A stretch of 36,758 nt of DNA from Halioglobus sp. (GTDB taxonomy: Bacteria > Pseudomonadota > Gammaproteobacteria > Pseudomonadales > Halieaceae), in the NCBI GenBank assembly GCA_028825045.1, contig JAPKAY010000038.1, forward strand, positions 1 to 36,758, read 5' to 3'. Under the pieces are notes generated by a model, which worked only from the letters and a program-made list of their open reading frames with translations, made no database searches and had not been told where the DNA came from. The translations under genes and the position numbers were made by a program. How positions within the stretch are numbered: position 1 is the stretch's first letter; every line of letters begins with the position of its first letter. Shown in pieces: positions 8,801 to 16,877 of this stretch.

Positions 8801-9969
8801 TGGTTGCACTCGAGAAGAGTACCTCTGGTTTGAATTCGTTTCTCGATCTCCGGAAGGATGCCTTGTTCCTCCAGCTGAGAATTCAATGCGGCGTATAATT
8901 CACCGAGTTGGCCTACAAAGTGCTTGGCAAAGTAGTCGAACATGTCGGGAAGCACAGCGGCAGGCACGTTTTCCTCGATCAATGCGCGTTGAAACGCCCG
9001 GCACAACTGCCTTACATGGATCGGGAGGCGAACGTGATTGGGGTCTGCATTGATTAAGGTGGCCAACCGGATAGTCAATGCTTCCAGTGGCAGCATGTGC
9101 AATCTTTCACCCAGTGAGACCATGCGATTGATGGTCAGTAACTCATCGAATTGCTGCAGGTCGATCAGATCTAGTTCGTTGGCGTCTTCAATACTGTGCT
9201 GCCACAATTTGTCTTCGCTCTGATCTGGCGTTAGGTCTAGAAAATAACCGGTGATTTGTTGCAACAGTCGTTGTTCGATAAGGGTGCCACTCTGCTCCAG
9301 TATGGCTGCGGCTTCTAGAGCGCTATCCCGCTCCAGGATGGATGCAGTTCCTAAGTGATAGCCCTGGTCTGTTCCACTGCGTTGTGAGGCAATATCCTGC
9401 ACGTAGCTGGTCAAATCTTCGAAAAATGGGGTCAATGCATCTCCCAGCTCCTCCAGACTCTGATTCTTCAATTCATCTGCAATCCTGGCATATTCCCCTG
9501 CAGCCGGCGTGTTCGTGTATCCGGTCTTTTTCGTCTCGTGGCTGTCAGGTAAGTCAGCTTTTAGCGATGGTTGGGTGTCGTCGGTGACGTTTTGTGCAAA
9601 GTGTGGTTGGGTTGAAGCAGCAGCGGCGGAGCCCAGTCTCTCCATGATCGCCTCCCGGTATTTCTTGGCCAGCTCGCTGTCGGCCACAGAAAATTCCAGG
9701 GTAATCGTGTCGTCATAATGGTCCGCTATTTTGACCGGCGCTTCCGCAAGTGAATGTTGCGTCTCATAGTCTTCAGGAATAGATAGCATCCCTGCGGATC
9801 CTAACTCAGCGTTAATCGCACCGTCCGGGCTCGGCCCGCCAGCGTGCAGCAACGAGCTGAGCTGCAGACGGCCATCCAAAAGGCAGGAGATTTCTCCCTT
9901 CAGGCGCACCGTAGTGTCCAATGCGAGCGTAGCGAATAGCTTGCCTGGTTGGGTTGGGGCGTTGGGCAT
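5854..9969 (-). CDS. DUF1631 protein with degenerate GGDEF and EAL domains (c-di-GMP)
   Basis: A 1371-residue cytoplasmic signalling protein. Residues about 200-910 fit the DUF1631 family, ending in a PilZ-like beta segment around 850-905. A GGDEF domain follows at about 937-1097, but its active-site loop reads RIDADEF (1014-1020) instead of RxGGDEF, so it should not make c-di-GMP. The EAL domain at about 1127-1360 keeps the residues needed for hydrolysis: E1151 in YELLLG, N1210 (NLSG), E1242 (FEITET), D1272-D1273 (DDFGTG), K1294 (VKIDG), E1329 (AES) and Q1349. The protein is therefore predicted to be a phosphodiesterase whose dead GGDEF may bind GTP as a regulator, as in known tandem proteins. 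ATG 9969 has AGAGG 5 bases upstream. A LuxR gene follows 6 bases downstream. Confidence 0.88.
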   Translation of the reverse strand: MPNAPTQPGKLFATLALDTTVRLKGEISCLLDGRLQLSSLLHAGGPSPDGAINAELGSAGMLSIPEDYETQHSLAEAPVKIADHYDDTITLEFSVADSELAKKYREAIMERLGSAAAASTQPHFAQNVTDDTQPSLKADLPDSHETKKTGYTNTPAAGEYARIADELKNQSLEELGDALTPFFEDLTSYVQDIASQRSGTDQGYHLGTASILERDSALEAAAILEQSGTLIEQRLLQQITGYFLDLTPDQSEDKLWQHSIEDANELDLIDLQQFDELLTINRMVSLGERLHMLPLEALTIRLATLINADPNHVRLPIHVRQLCRAFQRALIEENVPAAVLPDMFDYFAKHFVGQLGELYAALNSQLEEQGILPEIEKRIQTRGTLLECNQPEQRPQAGRGNTQHPATASEGPSADTLDLSQASPGPITSAINDLNQIYQELGGQLNGAIGNANPPSLYRSVVDALNFKREADGLTGGETLASGTAISGTWEGGTVASAELDQGQLANAQSIAKALSALQRNSQARQEVQESDSLRAYLASNRDHIGGLRDTSGLTADSLNQLNMVDNLFGTIKSQLDVSSDLKPALGNLQIPLTKLALLDPDFFVDQTHTARNVVDKLSRLATSANFPNKALEDRINGIVDDIVDDYETDDSIFSSALGRIEKLVAQQERALSRNIERVVRTQEGRQKLADARTAVETAVSSRLPPPSAPKVLVDLIDSGWRDLLVLTHVREGADSSAWEEQLKTLDLLCLWLDERQLADADEDHSVQRSLEAEPLIDLVNQQISSALPTNIAHEEVLEELRGILAGLIEIQTTPVAADASTQAPAPAEVRAKIEDLPRLRRWVKRVEQLQLSSWLTYRDKSGGKKRMQLAWISPDKDRFIFVSERGQKVADLSAIKLARQLSQGVQPPAPADDLSVIDQSMYHTLEHVQKSLSFARNHDTLTKLINLETFSVQMNRALRHSQLKQSKHAVLFLNIDEFKLVNDVYDRITGDQVLLEFAKLLSQLHGKKSSSSRIDADEFAVLLLECSVDDALKIAEKIRNDIEASPLELEGEVVSFTVSIGVAAIGEHSRNVQEILDDARSAMRHAKQGGRNRVIQFEETQSRIEDYKLEKTQTREDLESALASERFILRAQPIVQSAVSDRDHTTLHYELLLGLVNTDGSISSPEEFIRSAERYGLMSLVDQWVVKEAFTWISQLMDEQKVVPNLAINLSGASVTDDAFMEYLLEQISEFGVGTSRLCFEITETGTISNLIKAADFVRAFRSIGCKFSIDDFGTGLASHNYLRELPVDYVKIDGSFVTGIDQNRNDYAMVRSINDLAHFLGQKTIAESVENDAIVVKLEEIGVDYLQGWGVGMPKPLVEVTADLSSLEK

Positions 9970-10050
9970 TGGACCTCTGGTGATGCTCGTTCAGGCAATA
10001 CGCGACAGTGTCGTCCGCGCTGTCATTTTAATAGTTATAGGCTTGTCGAA

Positions 10051-10078
10051 AGTATACCTTTATATGCCGCCGCGACAA
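10051..10078 (-). promoter_or_regulatory. Candidate sigma-70 promoter for the DUF1631/GGDEF/EAL gene
   Basis: On the minus strand TTGTCG (10078-10073) is followed after 16 bases by TATACT (10056-10051). Four of six and five of six bases match the consensus boxes. It would give a leader of roughly 75 bases before ATG 9969. It lies in the gap after the SDR gene, which is on the same strand, so some read-through is also possible. Confidence 0.4.
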
Positions 10079-10149
10079 GAATTCGCGGCCGCGCTGCTAC
10101 AGTTGGGTTACTGGTTTTCACCCGATTGCGCCCAAAGGGCGGGCGCCAC

Positions 10150-10926
10150 TCAAGGTTTCGCGTTGGCAGCGCTCAGAAAGGCGGGAATCTCTCCGCCACC
10201 ATGGACTGCAAAATTGGTCCCGCTGACATAGGAAGCCAACGGAGATGCCAGAAACAGGCAGGCATTGCCGACATCGGTAGGTACTGCCATTCGACCCAGG
10301 GGAATGGTGGCTCCCACGGCGGCAATGCCTTCCTCGTCGCCGTAATGTAAATGGGCCTGCTCAGTTTCAGTCAGACCAACGACCAATGCATTGATCCGTA
10401 CTTTGGGCGCCCACTCCACCGCCAGCGAGGTGCCGAGATTGACCAAGCCTGCCTTGGCCGCGCCGTAGGCGGCGGTGCCCGGAGACGGGCGAATCGTGCT
10501 CACGCTGGCTATATTGACGATACTGCCGCCTGAGGATTGCGTCTGCATTACCCGGTTTGCTATCTGGCTGAAGTTGAGTGGCGCAATCAGGTTGAGTCCA
10601 ATAATGGATTCCGAAAAACGGGGTGAGGCTGTGGCGGCCTCCGCGTAAGGCGCTCCACCGGCATTGTTCACCAATACATCGAGTCGACCAAACTGCTGAA
10701 CCGCAACTTCCACGCAGGCTTCGATCTGCGCATAGTCGCGAACATCGCATGGGGTAAATAGAGCTGTCCGGCCGCCGCTTTGAGGCAGCGTTTCGGGCTC
10801 AGACCGGCCACAAATGAGTACGTCGGCGCCTGCGGCGAGGAAGCATTCGGTGATTCCTCGCCCCACGCCTTTTCCGCCTCCCGTGACGATCACAACCTTG
10901 CCGGTAAAATCCAGCGCTTTGTCCAT
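10150..10926 (-). CDS. Short-chain dehydrogenase/reductase (SDR)
   Basis: A 258-residue classical SDR. It has the nucleotide-binding TGGGKGVGRG near residue 15, the NNAGG motif at 87-91, catalytic Ser141 (NIASVS) and the YxxxK pair Y154/K158 (YGAAK). ATG 10926 is preferred because AGGAGA lies about 7 bases upstream; the open frame extends 14 codons further without a better site. An NAD(H)- or NADP(H)-dependent alcohol/ketone oxidoreductase is expected. It is divergent from npdG of the F420 operon, with a 225-base gap, and the two may share regulation. This family is not itself known to use F420, so a functional link is only suggested by position. Confidence 0.88.
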   Translation of the reverse strand: MDKALDFTGKVVIVTGGGKGVGRGITECFLAAGADVLICGRSEPETLPQSGGRTALFTPCDVRDYAQIEACVEVAVQQFGRLDVLVNNAGGAPYAEAATASPRFSESIIGLNLIAPLNFSQIANRVMQTQSSGGSIVNIASVSTIRPSPGTAAYGAAKAGLVNLGTSLAVEWAPKVRINALVVGLTETEQAHLHYGDEEGIAAVGATIPLGRMAVPTDVGNACLFLASPLASYVSGTNFAVHGGGEIPAFLSAANAKP

Positions 10927-10963
10927 GTTATGTCTCCTACTGACAGATAGTGGGCGGAGTGTG

Positions 10964-10986
10964 CTCAAGATGTCGCGGCGCTTGAG
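10964..10986. promoter_or_regulatory. Inverted repeat CTCAAG-N11-CTTGAG, possible operator
   Basis: CTCAAG at 10964-10969 and CTTGAG at 10981-10986 are perfect 6-base arms separated by 11 bases. The right arm overlaps the candidate -35 box of the F420 operon promoter, which is where a repressor would act. Six-base arms are expected about once by chance in a region this size, so support is weak. Confidence 0.25.
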
Positions 10987-11010
10987 ATCGGACTGTGTTT
11001 TACATAGTAT
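10982..11010 (+). promoter_or_regulatory. Candidate sigma-70 promoter of the F420 operon
   Basis: TTGAGA (10982-10987) is followed after 17 bases by TAGTAT (11005-11010). Both boxes are fair matches to consensus with ideal spacing. Transcription would begin near 11017 and give a leader of about 135 bases before npdG. It is the best candidate seen in this gap. Confidence 0.4.
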
Positions 11011-11151
11011 GCTCAGGCTGCGCGTATCCTAACCGAATTCCCTCTGGCTGGAAATTCAGGGTAGCCCGGATTCACGCGCACGCAGGACAATCCATTAGCG
11101 GTAGCAAATACTGTACTACCTTTCAGCAGTAATTCATCGGGAACACGTTTT

Positions 11152-11838
11152 ATGACAACAGAAAGCTTACCCGTGCTCGCCATTCTGGGCGGCACCGGGG
11201 ATTTGGGAACAGGTTTGGCCAGGCGCTGGGCGCAGGCCGGGTATGAGGTCATTATCGGGTCGCGTACCCAGGACAAGGCGGAAGCGGCAGTCGCTGATTT
11301 GCGCGAGATTATGGCTGAGCGCGGTGTGACGGAAGTTAGCGTGCGCGCGATGGAAAATCTGGCCGCCGCGGAGGCTGCTGACATCGTGACGTTGACAGTA
11401 CCTTTCAGTCATCAAGCGTCAACATTGGAGCTGGTGAAGCCGGCCTTGCAAGGCAAAATCCTGATTGATGTAACGGTTCCGCTCGTGCCTCCGAAGGTGG
11501 CTCGTGTGCAATTGCCGTCTGCGGGAAGTGCCGGTCAGATTGCGCAGAACTTGCTGGGGGAAGAGGTTGCCGTAGTGTCTGCCTTTCAAAACGTGGCTGC
11601 CGCACATCTGCAGGAAGGTCGGGGTTTGGAATGTGATGTGCTCGTCAGTGGGAACAAAAAAGCCGCACGCGAACAAGTGATTAAACTGGTGGAGGCGGCA
11701 GGCATGCGTGGATTTCATGCGGGCATGATTAATAATGCGGCAGCTGCGGAAGCCCTGACCTCGGTGTTGATTACCATCAATAAGCGATATGGGTGTCACG
11801 CGGGTATAAAAATTAGCGGGCTGGACGACGCTAGCTAA
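11152..11838 (+). CDS. npdG: NADPH-dependent F420 reductase (F420:NADP+ oxidoreductase)
   Basis: A 228-residue protein of the NpdG/Fno family, which transfers hydride between F420 and NADP(H). The N-terminal dinucleotide fold shows AILGGTGDLGTGLARRWAQ, followed by IIGSRT, where Ser-Arg is the usual NADP phosphate-binding pair. The central VTLTVPFSHQASTL and the later VVSAFQNVAAAHLQ segments also match the family, as does the length. It is the first gene of the F420 operon; its TAA (11836-11838) abuts the ATG of cofE with no gap. The ribosome site before ATG 11152 is weak. This gene shows that the operon both makes F420 and couples it to the NADPH pool. Which way electrons flow in this cell cannot be read from sequence. 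Confidence 0.9.
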   Translation: MTTESLPVLAILGGTGDLGTGLARRWAQAGYEVIIGSRTQDKAEAAVADLREIMAERGVTEVSVRAMENLAAAEAADIVTLTVPFSHQASTLELVKPALQGKILIDVTVPLVPPKVARVQLPSAGSAGQIAQNLLGEEVAVVSAFQNVAAAHLQEGRGLECDVLVSGNKKAAREQVIKLVEAAGMRGFHAGMINNAAAAEALTSVLITINKRYGCHAGIKISGLDDAS

Positions 11839-12606
11839 ATGACTGCTCGTCTGGAGTTGATACCGTTGCTGGGTTTTCCGTTGGTGGAGCCCGGAGATGA
11901 CCTCGCCCAATTGGTGTTGGACGCCCTGCGCACTAACGAACTGCAACTGGAGGCAGGTGATGTGCTGGTAGTCGCACAGAAAGTTGTTTCCAAGGCCGAA
12001 GATCGGTATGTACGGCTGGCTGACGTCGTAGTCAGCGCCGAGGCTCGGGTATTGGCAGAGCAGGCCGACAAGGATCCGCGTCAGGTGCAGTTGATTTTGG
12101 ACGAGAGCGCGGAGGTTCTCCGGGTGCGGCCAGGGGTGATCATCGTTGAGCACCGCAATGGCTATGTGCATGCAAATGCCGGCATCGACAAGTCCAATAT
12201 TCGCAGTGATCCAGAGGACCCCAGGGTATTGCTATTGCCCCGGGATGCGGATGCTTCGGCGCTCGCCCTGCGTCGCGGTCTGGCCCAGAGGGGCGCTTTC
12301 GCTCCTCAGGTGATTATCAATGACAGTATGGGCCGAGCCTGGCGCAATGGCACCGTGGGTCTGGCTATTGGCACTGCAGGCTTAGAGCCACTTTACAACC
12401 AGATAGGTGGCAAGGATATGTTTGGTAATGTGCTGGAGGTCACCGAACCGGCGGTTGCGGATGAATTGGCGGCCGGTGCTTCCCTGGTAATGGGGCAGGC
12501 GGCTGAAGCCTGCCCTGTGGTGTTAGCACGCGGTGCTCGGCTTACGTCTGCGGAGGTCGGTTCCGGCGGTTTGCTGCGTGACAAGTCACTCGATATGTTT
12601 CGCTGA
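11839..12606 (+). CDS. cofE: Coenzyme F420-0:L-glutamate ligase
   Basis: A 255-residue CofE-type enzyme that adds glutamate residues to F420-0 using GTP. Recognisable segments are the N-terminal IPLLGFPLVEPGDDL, the middle VVAQKVVSKAE, the metal/nucleotide region NAGIDKSNI, and the later INDSMGRAWRNGTVGLAIG. Its length matches stand-alone archaeal-type CofE. It lacks the roughly 200-residue C-terminal nitroreductase-like FMN domain that is fused to this enzyme in actinobacterial FbiB, which reduces dehydro-F420-0. The stop codon overlaps the cofD start as TGATG (12604-12608), so translation is probably coupled. The number of glutamates it adds is unknown. Confidence 0.93.
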   Translation: MTARLELIPLLGFPLVEPGDDLAQLVLDALRTNELQLEAGDVLVVAQKVVSKAEDRYVRLADVVVSAEARVLAEQADKDPRQVQLILDESAEVLRVRPGVIIVEHRNGYVHANAGIDKSNIRSDPEDPRVLLLPRDADASALALRRGLAQRGAFAPQVIINDSMGRAWRNGTVGLAIGTAGLEPLYNQIGGKDMFGNVLEVTEPAVADELAAGASLVMGQAAEACPVVLARGARLTSAEVGSGGLLRDKSLDMFR

Positions 12607-13568
12607 TGAGCGCTGTCACAAAAGCAGTGTTGGCTATTTCCGGCGGCGTGGGCGGCGCAAAATTGGCACTCGGTTTGGCGGATAGTTTGCCGCCGGGAAA
12701 GCTGCATGTGTTGGTCAACACCGGAGACGACTTCCGTCATATGGGCCTGCATATTAGTCCCGATATTGACACACTGCTGTATACATTGTCGGAGCGTTCC
12801 AATGCGCTTCAGGGTTGGGGGCTGGCAGATGAGAGCTGGAATGTCATGGAGACCCTGGAGGGGTTGGATGGCGATACCTGGTTTCGTCTGGGTGATAGAG
12901 ACCTGGCGACGCACTTGTGGCGAACAGGACGAATTGATCGGGGCGATAAGCTACTGCAAATCACCGGGCAACTTGCTCGCCAGATGGGCATTGAGAGCCA
13001 TATTCACCCGATGTGTGAGGAGCCGGTGCGTACCACCGTTCACTGTGAAGGACGCGATCTGCCGTTTCAGCAATATTTTGTGAAGGAGCAGTGCGGGCCT
13101 GCGGTCACCGGGTTTAGTTTTGAGGGTATCGCCCAGGCACGGCCCAACGAACAGGTGATGGCCGGATTGAACGACAGGTCCTTCTCCTCGATTGTCGTAT
13201 GTCCGTCCAATCCCTTCGTCAGTATTGACCCTATATTGCAAATTCCAGCACTGTGGCAGGCATTGCGAGATAATCAGGCCCCGGTGATGCTGGTGTCCCC
13301 CATCGTGGCGGGTATGGCTATTAAGGGCCCTGCGGCTAAGATGATGGCGGAACTGGGCGTGCCGGTCACAGCATTGGGTGTTGCCCAGCATTACGCTAAT
13401 CGCTACCCGGGCTTGATCGATGTTTTCGTGATCGATGTGAGTGACGCTACACTAGCACCGGAGATAGCGAGCCTGGGAATGGAGGTGACAGTGGCGCCGA
13501 CACTGATGAGGAACAGACAAGACAAGCAGCGCCTGGCGAAAATTGTGCTGGACCTGGTGTTGGTATAG
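12606..13568 (+). CDS. cofD: 2-phospho-L-lactate (or analogue) transferase, F420 synthesis
   Basis: A 320-residue CofD/FbiA-type enzyme that joins the guanylylated side-chain precursor to the deazaflavin FO to make F420-0 or its dehydro form. The family signature is clear: ISGGVGGAKLALGL at the N-terminus, then NTGDDFRHMGLHISPDIDT for FO and nucleotide binding, and later CPSNPFVSIDPIL and VSPIVAGMAIKGPAAKMM. Length is typical. The start ATG overlaps the cofE stop, and the stop is followed by cofC after a 3-base gap. Nothing appears to be missing. Confidence 0.95.
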   Translation: MSAVTKAVLAISGGVGGAKLALGLADSLPPGKLHVLVNTGDDFRHMGLHISPDIDTLLYTLSERSNALQGWGLADESWNVMETLEGLDGDTWFRLGDRDLATHLWRTGRIDRGDKLLQITGQLARQMGIESHIHPMCEEPVRTTVHCEGRDLPFQQYFVKEQCGPAVTGFSFEGIAQARPNEQVMAGLNDRSFSSIVVCPSNPFVSIDPILQIPALWQALRDNQAPVMLVSPIVAGMAIKGPAAKMMAELGVPVTALGVAQHYANRYPGLIDVFVIDVSDATLAPEIASLGMEVTVAPTLMRNRQDKQRLAKIVLDLVLV

Positions 13569-13571
13569 CGT

Positions 13572-14306
13572 ATGGCACAAGCACTGATCCCGCTAAAAAA
13601 TCTGGTACAGGCTAAGTCGCGCCTGGCAGGGTTATTGCAGCCTTCGGAGCGTTGCGCATTGGCACAGGCGATGGCAGAAGATGTACTTCAGGTGCTATCC
13701 AGTCATACCAGTATTACGCGCATAACGCTGGTGTGTGATGATCCCGGGGCAGAATTGCTGGCACAAAAATACGGGGCCGATTGCTGGTCAGAGCGTTCGC
13801 TTGGTGGTAGCGGACTGAATGCCCTGATACAAAGTGCGAGTGAGCGCCTATTAATAGATGCGGCGGATACCCTGGTAGTTCTGCACGCTGACCTGCCACT
13901 ACTGGCTTCTGAAGATATCAGCGCGGTACTGCATCGTCAGCGCGAATTGGGCGGCTTGATAATAGGCTGCGACCTGCAGGGCGCGGGCACAAATTTGCTG
14001 GCTTTCGATAGCGACAGTATGCCGAAACGCTTTCGTTTTGGTGCAAATAGCTGCCCCGCACATGCAGCTGATGCCCGCAATGCTGGTATCCCCGTTGAAA
14101 TCCTGCAAAGATTCGGTATTGGTGTTGATGTTGACGAAGCGCAGGACCTAAAAAGTATCATGGCACGCTTGCAATACCCCACCCAAGGCTGTACAGCACA
14201 GTTGCTTTGCGACTCCGAATTGGGTTCACGTCTCACGCTGGCCCTGGCGACAGTTCTGGACGGTGTGAATTCTATCGACATTACAGAGGGAGGATTAGCA
14301 AACTGA
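13572..14306 (+). CDS. cofC: 2-phospho-L-lactate/PEP/3-phosphoglycerate guanylyltransferase
   Basis: A 244-residue nucleotidyltransferase of the CofC/FbiD family, which activates the side-chain acid with GTP for CofD. Motifs are the N-terminal PLKNLVQAKSRL, the metal-binding HADLPLL near residue 100, and the GTNLLAF...FRFGANSCPAH segment. The family includes enzymes using 2-phospholactate (archaea), phosphoenolpyruvate (mycobacteria) and 3-phosphoglycerate (a Burkholderia-type variant); the preferred acid here cannot be decided by eye. The gene follows cofD after 3 bases. Its TGA overlaps the ATG of cofGH (14304-14308), and an upstream GGAGGA lies within its own last codons. It is somewhat diverged but clear in this context. 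Confidence 0.9.
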   Translation: MAQALIPLKNLVQAKSRLAGLLQPSERCALAQAMAEDVLQVLSSHTSITRITLVCDDPGAELLAQKYGADCWSERSLGGSGLNALIQSASERLLIDAADTLVVLHADLPLLASEDISAVLHRQRELGGLIIGCDLQGAGTNLLAFDSDSMPKRFRFGANSCPAHAADARNAGIPVEILQRFGIGVDVDEAQDLKSIMARLQYPTQGCTAQLLCDSELGSRLTLALATVLDGVNSIDITEGGLAN

Positions 14307-16858
14307 TGACCGATTTGAAGCGTTTGCTAGACCGGGCAATGCTAGGACAAGAGCTCAGCGAACAGCAGGCATTGTCTCTGGCAGGTTACGAGGATACATC
14401 CACGCTGGTAGAAGCCGCAGCGGCGCTGCGTGACCTGGGTCATCGCAATGTGATCACCTACTCGCGCAAGGTGTTCATTCCGCTGACTCATTTGTGTCGG
14501 GATGTTTGTCACTACTGCACCTTTGCTCGCACGCCGAAAAAAATTGATCAGCCTTACATGTCTGTCGAAGAGGTGCTGGAACTGTGTCGCCAGGGCGCGA
14601 GCCTGGGATGTCAGGAGGCGCTGTTTACGTTGGGAGAGAAGCCGGAGTTGCGATACAGCGCAGCGCGCAGCGCACTTCAGGACATGGGTTTTGCCAGTAC
14701 ACTTGAGTACGTAAAAGAGGTTGCCGGTCGAGTGCTTACCGAGACTGGTCTGCTGCCTCATATCAATGCCGGCTGCATGAACGCTGAGGAAATCGCCAGT
14801 CTGAGAGAAGTGAGTGCCTCTATGGGCATTATGCTTGAATCGGCCTCGCTGCGTTTATGTCAAAAGGGTATGCCCCATTACGGGTCGCCGGATAAAGACC
14901 CGGTCCAACGGTTGCAGACGATGGAATTGGCGGGGCAGGCCGCTGTGCCCTTTACCTCGGGTATTTTGATTGGCATTGGCGAAACTCGCCGTGAACGAAT
15001 CGAGTCCCTGCTGGCCCTGCGTCAGGTTCACGAGCGCCACGGTCAACTGCAAGAGGTGATCGTACAAAATTTTCGTGCCAAGCCGGGTACCTTGATGGCA
15101 TCTGCACCTGAGCCTGATCTCAATGAGTTGCTATGGACTATTGCAGTGGCGCGACTGATCTTTGGTGCAGACATGAACATCCAGGCTCCACCGAACCTCA
15201 GCCCGGGAGTATTGGGGCAATTGGTCGCGGCGGGAATCAACGATTGGGGTGGAGTATCGCCACTAACGCCTGATTACGTAAACCCGGAAGCACCCTGGCC
15301 ACATCTGGAGCGGCTGGCAGCGGAAACCGCCTCCGCGGGGAAATTCCTCGAGCAACGGCTTACCGTATATCCGTCGTATGTCGTTCAAGGAGAGAAGTGG
15401 TTGGCAAAGGGCGTGCACACGGCGGTGATGCGCCAGTCCGACGCAGCGGGCTTTGCTCGACGTGACAATTGGGTTCCCGGTGAGGAGCATGCGGTGCCCG
15501 AGATCGATGCCAGGTTACTGGCCACTAGAGTGAAAGAACATGCCGTGCCGGCTGATTTGCGCGATATCATCAATCGCTGTCACGATCAGGGTGAATTGAC
15601 GGATACAGATGTTACTCGGTTGTTTGACGTACGCGGGCCCGAATTCTCCTACGTGGTCGAGCAGGCAAATAAATTGCGTCGGCAGGTAAACGGCGAGACA
15701 GTGAGTTACGTCGTTAATCGTAATATTAATTACACCAATGTCTGCTACTTCAAATGTCAGTTCTGCGCTTTTTCCAAGGGCAGTCAGAGCGAAAACCTGC
15801 GCGGCAGACCCTATGATATCAGTGCGGAAGATATTGCCGGTCGTTGTATCGAGGCCTGGGAGAGGGGCGCCACCGAGGTCTGTATGCAAGGCGGTATCCA
15901 CCCCGACTACACTGGCCAGACCTATTTGGATATTTTGCACACTGTCCGTACTGCTGCTCCTGAACTACACGTGCACGCTTTTTCTCCCCTGGAGGTATCC
16001 CAGGGCGCCGCCACTCTGGGCGTCTCGGTGCCGGTGTTTTTGCGTAAACTGCGCCAGGCCGGACTGGGTACACTGCCCGGTACCGCAGCAGAAATATTGC
16101 ACGATGAAGTGCGCGCCGATCTCTGCCCCGATAAACTCAACACCGCCCAATGGCTCGAAGTAATGGCAGCGGCACACGCTGAGGGCATGCGTACCACCGC
16201 AACAATTATGTACGGACATATCGATCGACCCAGACATTGGGCCAGCCATCTGATGCACATTCGAAACCTACAGCAGCGCACCGGTGGATTCACGGAATTT
16301 GTGCCGCTCCCGTTTGTGCATATGGAGGCGCCGATGTATCTCAAGGGCAAGGCGCGGCGTGGGCCGAGCTTTCGCGAGGCGATCCTGATGCACGCGGTGG
16401 CAAGATTGGTCTTTAACGGGCTGATCGACAATATTCAGGCCTCCTGGGTGAAGATGGGCAGAGAGGGCGTGTCTGCCTGCTTGAATGCGGGGGTTAATGA
16501 CCTGGGCGGCTCCCTCATGAATGAGAGTATTACCCGCGCCGCTGGTTCGGGGCACGGTCAAGAATGGGAGCCCGCATTGATGGAAGCGCAGATTCACGCC
16601 TCGGGCCGGGTGCCACGATTGCGCACGACCCTGTATACGGATGTTAGTCCTGAGCGCCGTCGGGCGGCGTTCTCCGCGGCGCAGCTAGTGGAGGTGAATT
16701 CTGCATCGGCCAGCAAACGGCAACGCAGTAAGCGTCTGGCGTTGTCGAGTTTGGACCAGGTGATATCTGTGGCCAGTTTGACAACACCGCCATCGATACC
16801 GCCGTTTCAAGAAGCGACGCTGTACGAAAGTGTCGTGCTGATGGCAGCGTGTAACTGA
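14306..16858 (+). CDS. cofGH: Fused FO synthase (CofG-CofH; FbiC-type)
   Basis: An 850-residue two-domain radical SAM enzyme making the deazaflavin chromophore FO from tyrosine and a ribityl-aminouracil flavin precursor. The CofG half carries the cluster motif CRDVCHYC (Cys64, Cys68, Cys71) and the CofH half CYFKCQFC (Cys480, Cys484, Cys487). Archaea usually encode the halves separately; the fused form is typical of actinobacterial FbiC. The start is ATG 14306, inside the overlap with the cofC stop, with GGAGGAT at 14289-14295; the frame stays open further upstream within cofC but that is not coding. After the conserved C-terminal region ([10 protein letters not shown], from residue 776) comes a tail of about 65 residues rich in Ser, Ala and Arg, which may be lineage-specific. 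Confidence 0.95.
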   Translation: MTDLKRLLDRAMLGQELSEQQALSLAGYEDTSTLVEAAAALRDLGHRNVITYSRKVFIPLTHLCRDVCHYCTFARTPKKIDQPYMSVEEVLELCRQGASLGCQEALFTLGEKPELRYSAARSALQDMGFASTLEYVKEVAGRVLTETGLLPHINAGCMNAEEIASLREVSASMGIMLESASLRLCQKGMPHYGSPDKDPVQRLQTMELAGQAAVPFTSGILIGIGETRRERIESLLALRQVHERHGQLQEVIVQNFRAKPGTLMASAPEPDLNELLWTIAVARLIFGADMNIQAPPNLSPGVLGQLVAAGINDWGGVSPLTPDYVNPEAPWPHLERLAAETASAGKFLEQRLTVYPSYVVQGEKWLAKGVHTAVMRQSDAAGFARRDNWVPGEEHAVPEIDARLLATRVKEHAVPADLRDIINRCHDQGELTDTDVTRLFDVRGPEFSYVVEQANKLRRQVNGETVSYVVNRNINYTNVCYFKCQFCAFSKGSQSENLRGRPYDISAEDIAGRCIEAWERGATEVCMQGGIHPDYTGQTYLDILHTVRTAAPELHVHAFSPLEVSQGAATLGVSVPVFLRKLRQAGLGTLPGTAAEILHDEVRADLCPDKLNTAQWLEVMAAAHAEGMRTTATIMYGHIDRPRHWASHLMHIRNLQQRTGGFTEFVPLPFVHMEAPMYLKGKARRGPSFREAILMHAVARLVFNGLIDNIQASWVKMGREGVSACLNAGVNDLGGSLMNESITRAAGSGHGQEWEPALMEAQIHASGRVPRLRTTLYTDVSPERRRAAFSAAQLVEVNSASASKRQRSKRLALSSLDQVISVASLTTPPSIPPFQEATLYESVVLMAACN

Positions 16859-16877
16859 TACGGAGTTGCATGAATTG

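Noticed and set aside
10129..10141. Hairpin CGCCC-AAA-GGGCG just after the SDR gene as a terminator
   Set aside because: No run of T follows on the minus strand, so intrinsic termination is unlikely.
11100..11120. Inverted repeat GGTAG-N11-CTACC before npdG
   Set aside because: Five-base arms are too short to stand out from chance.
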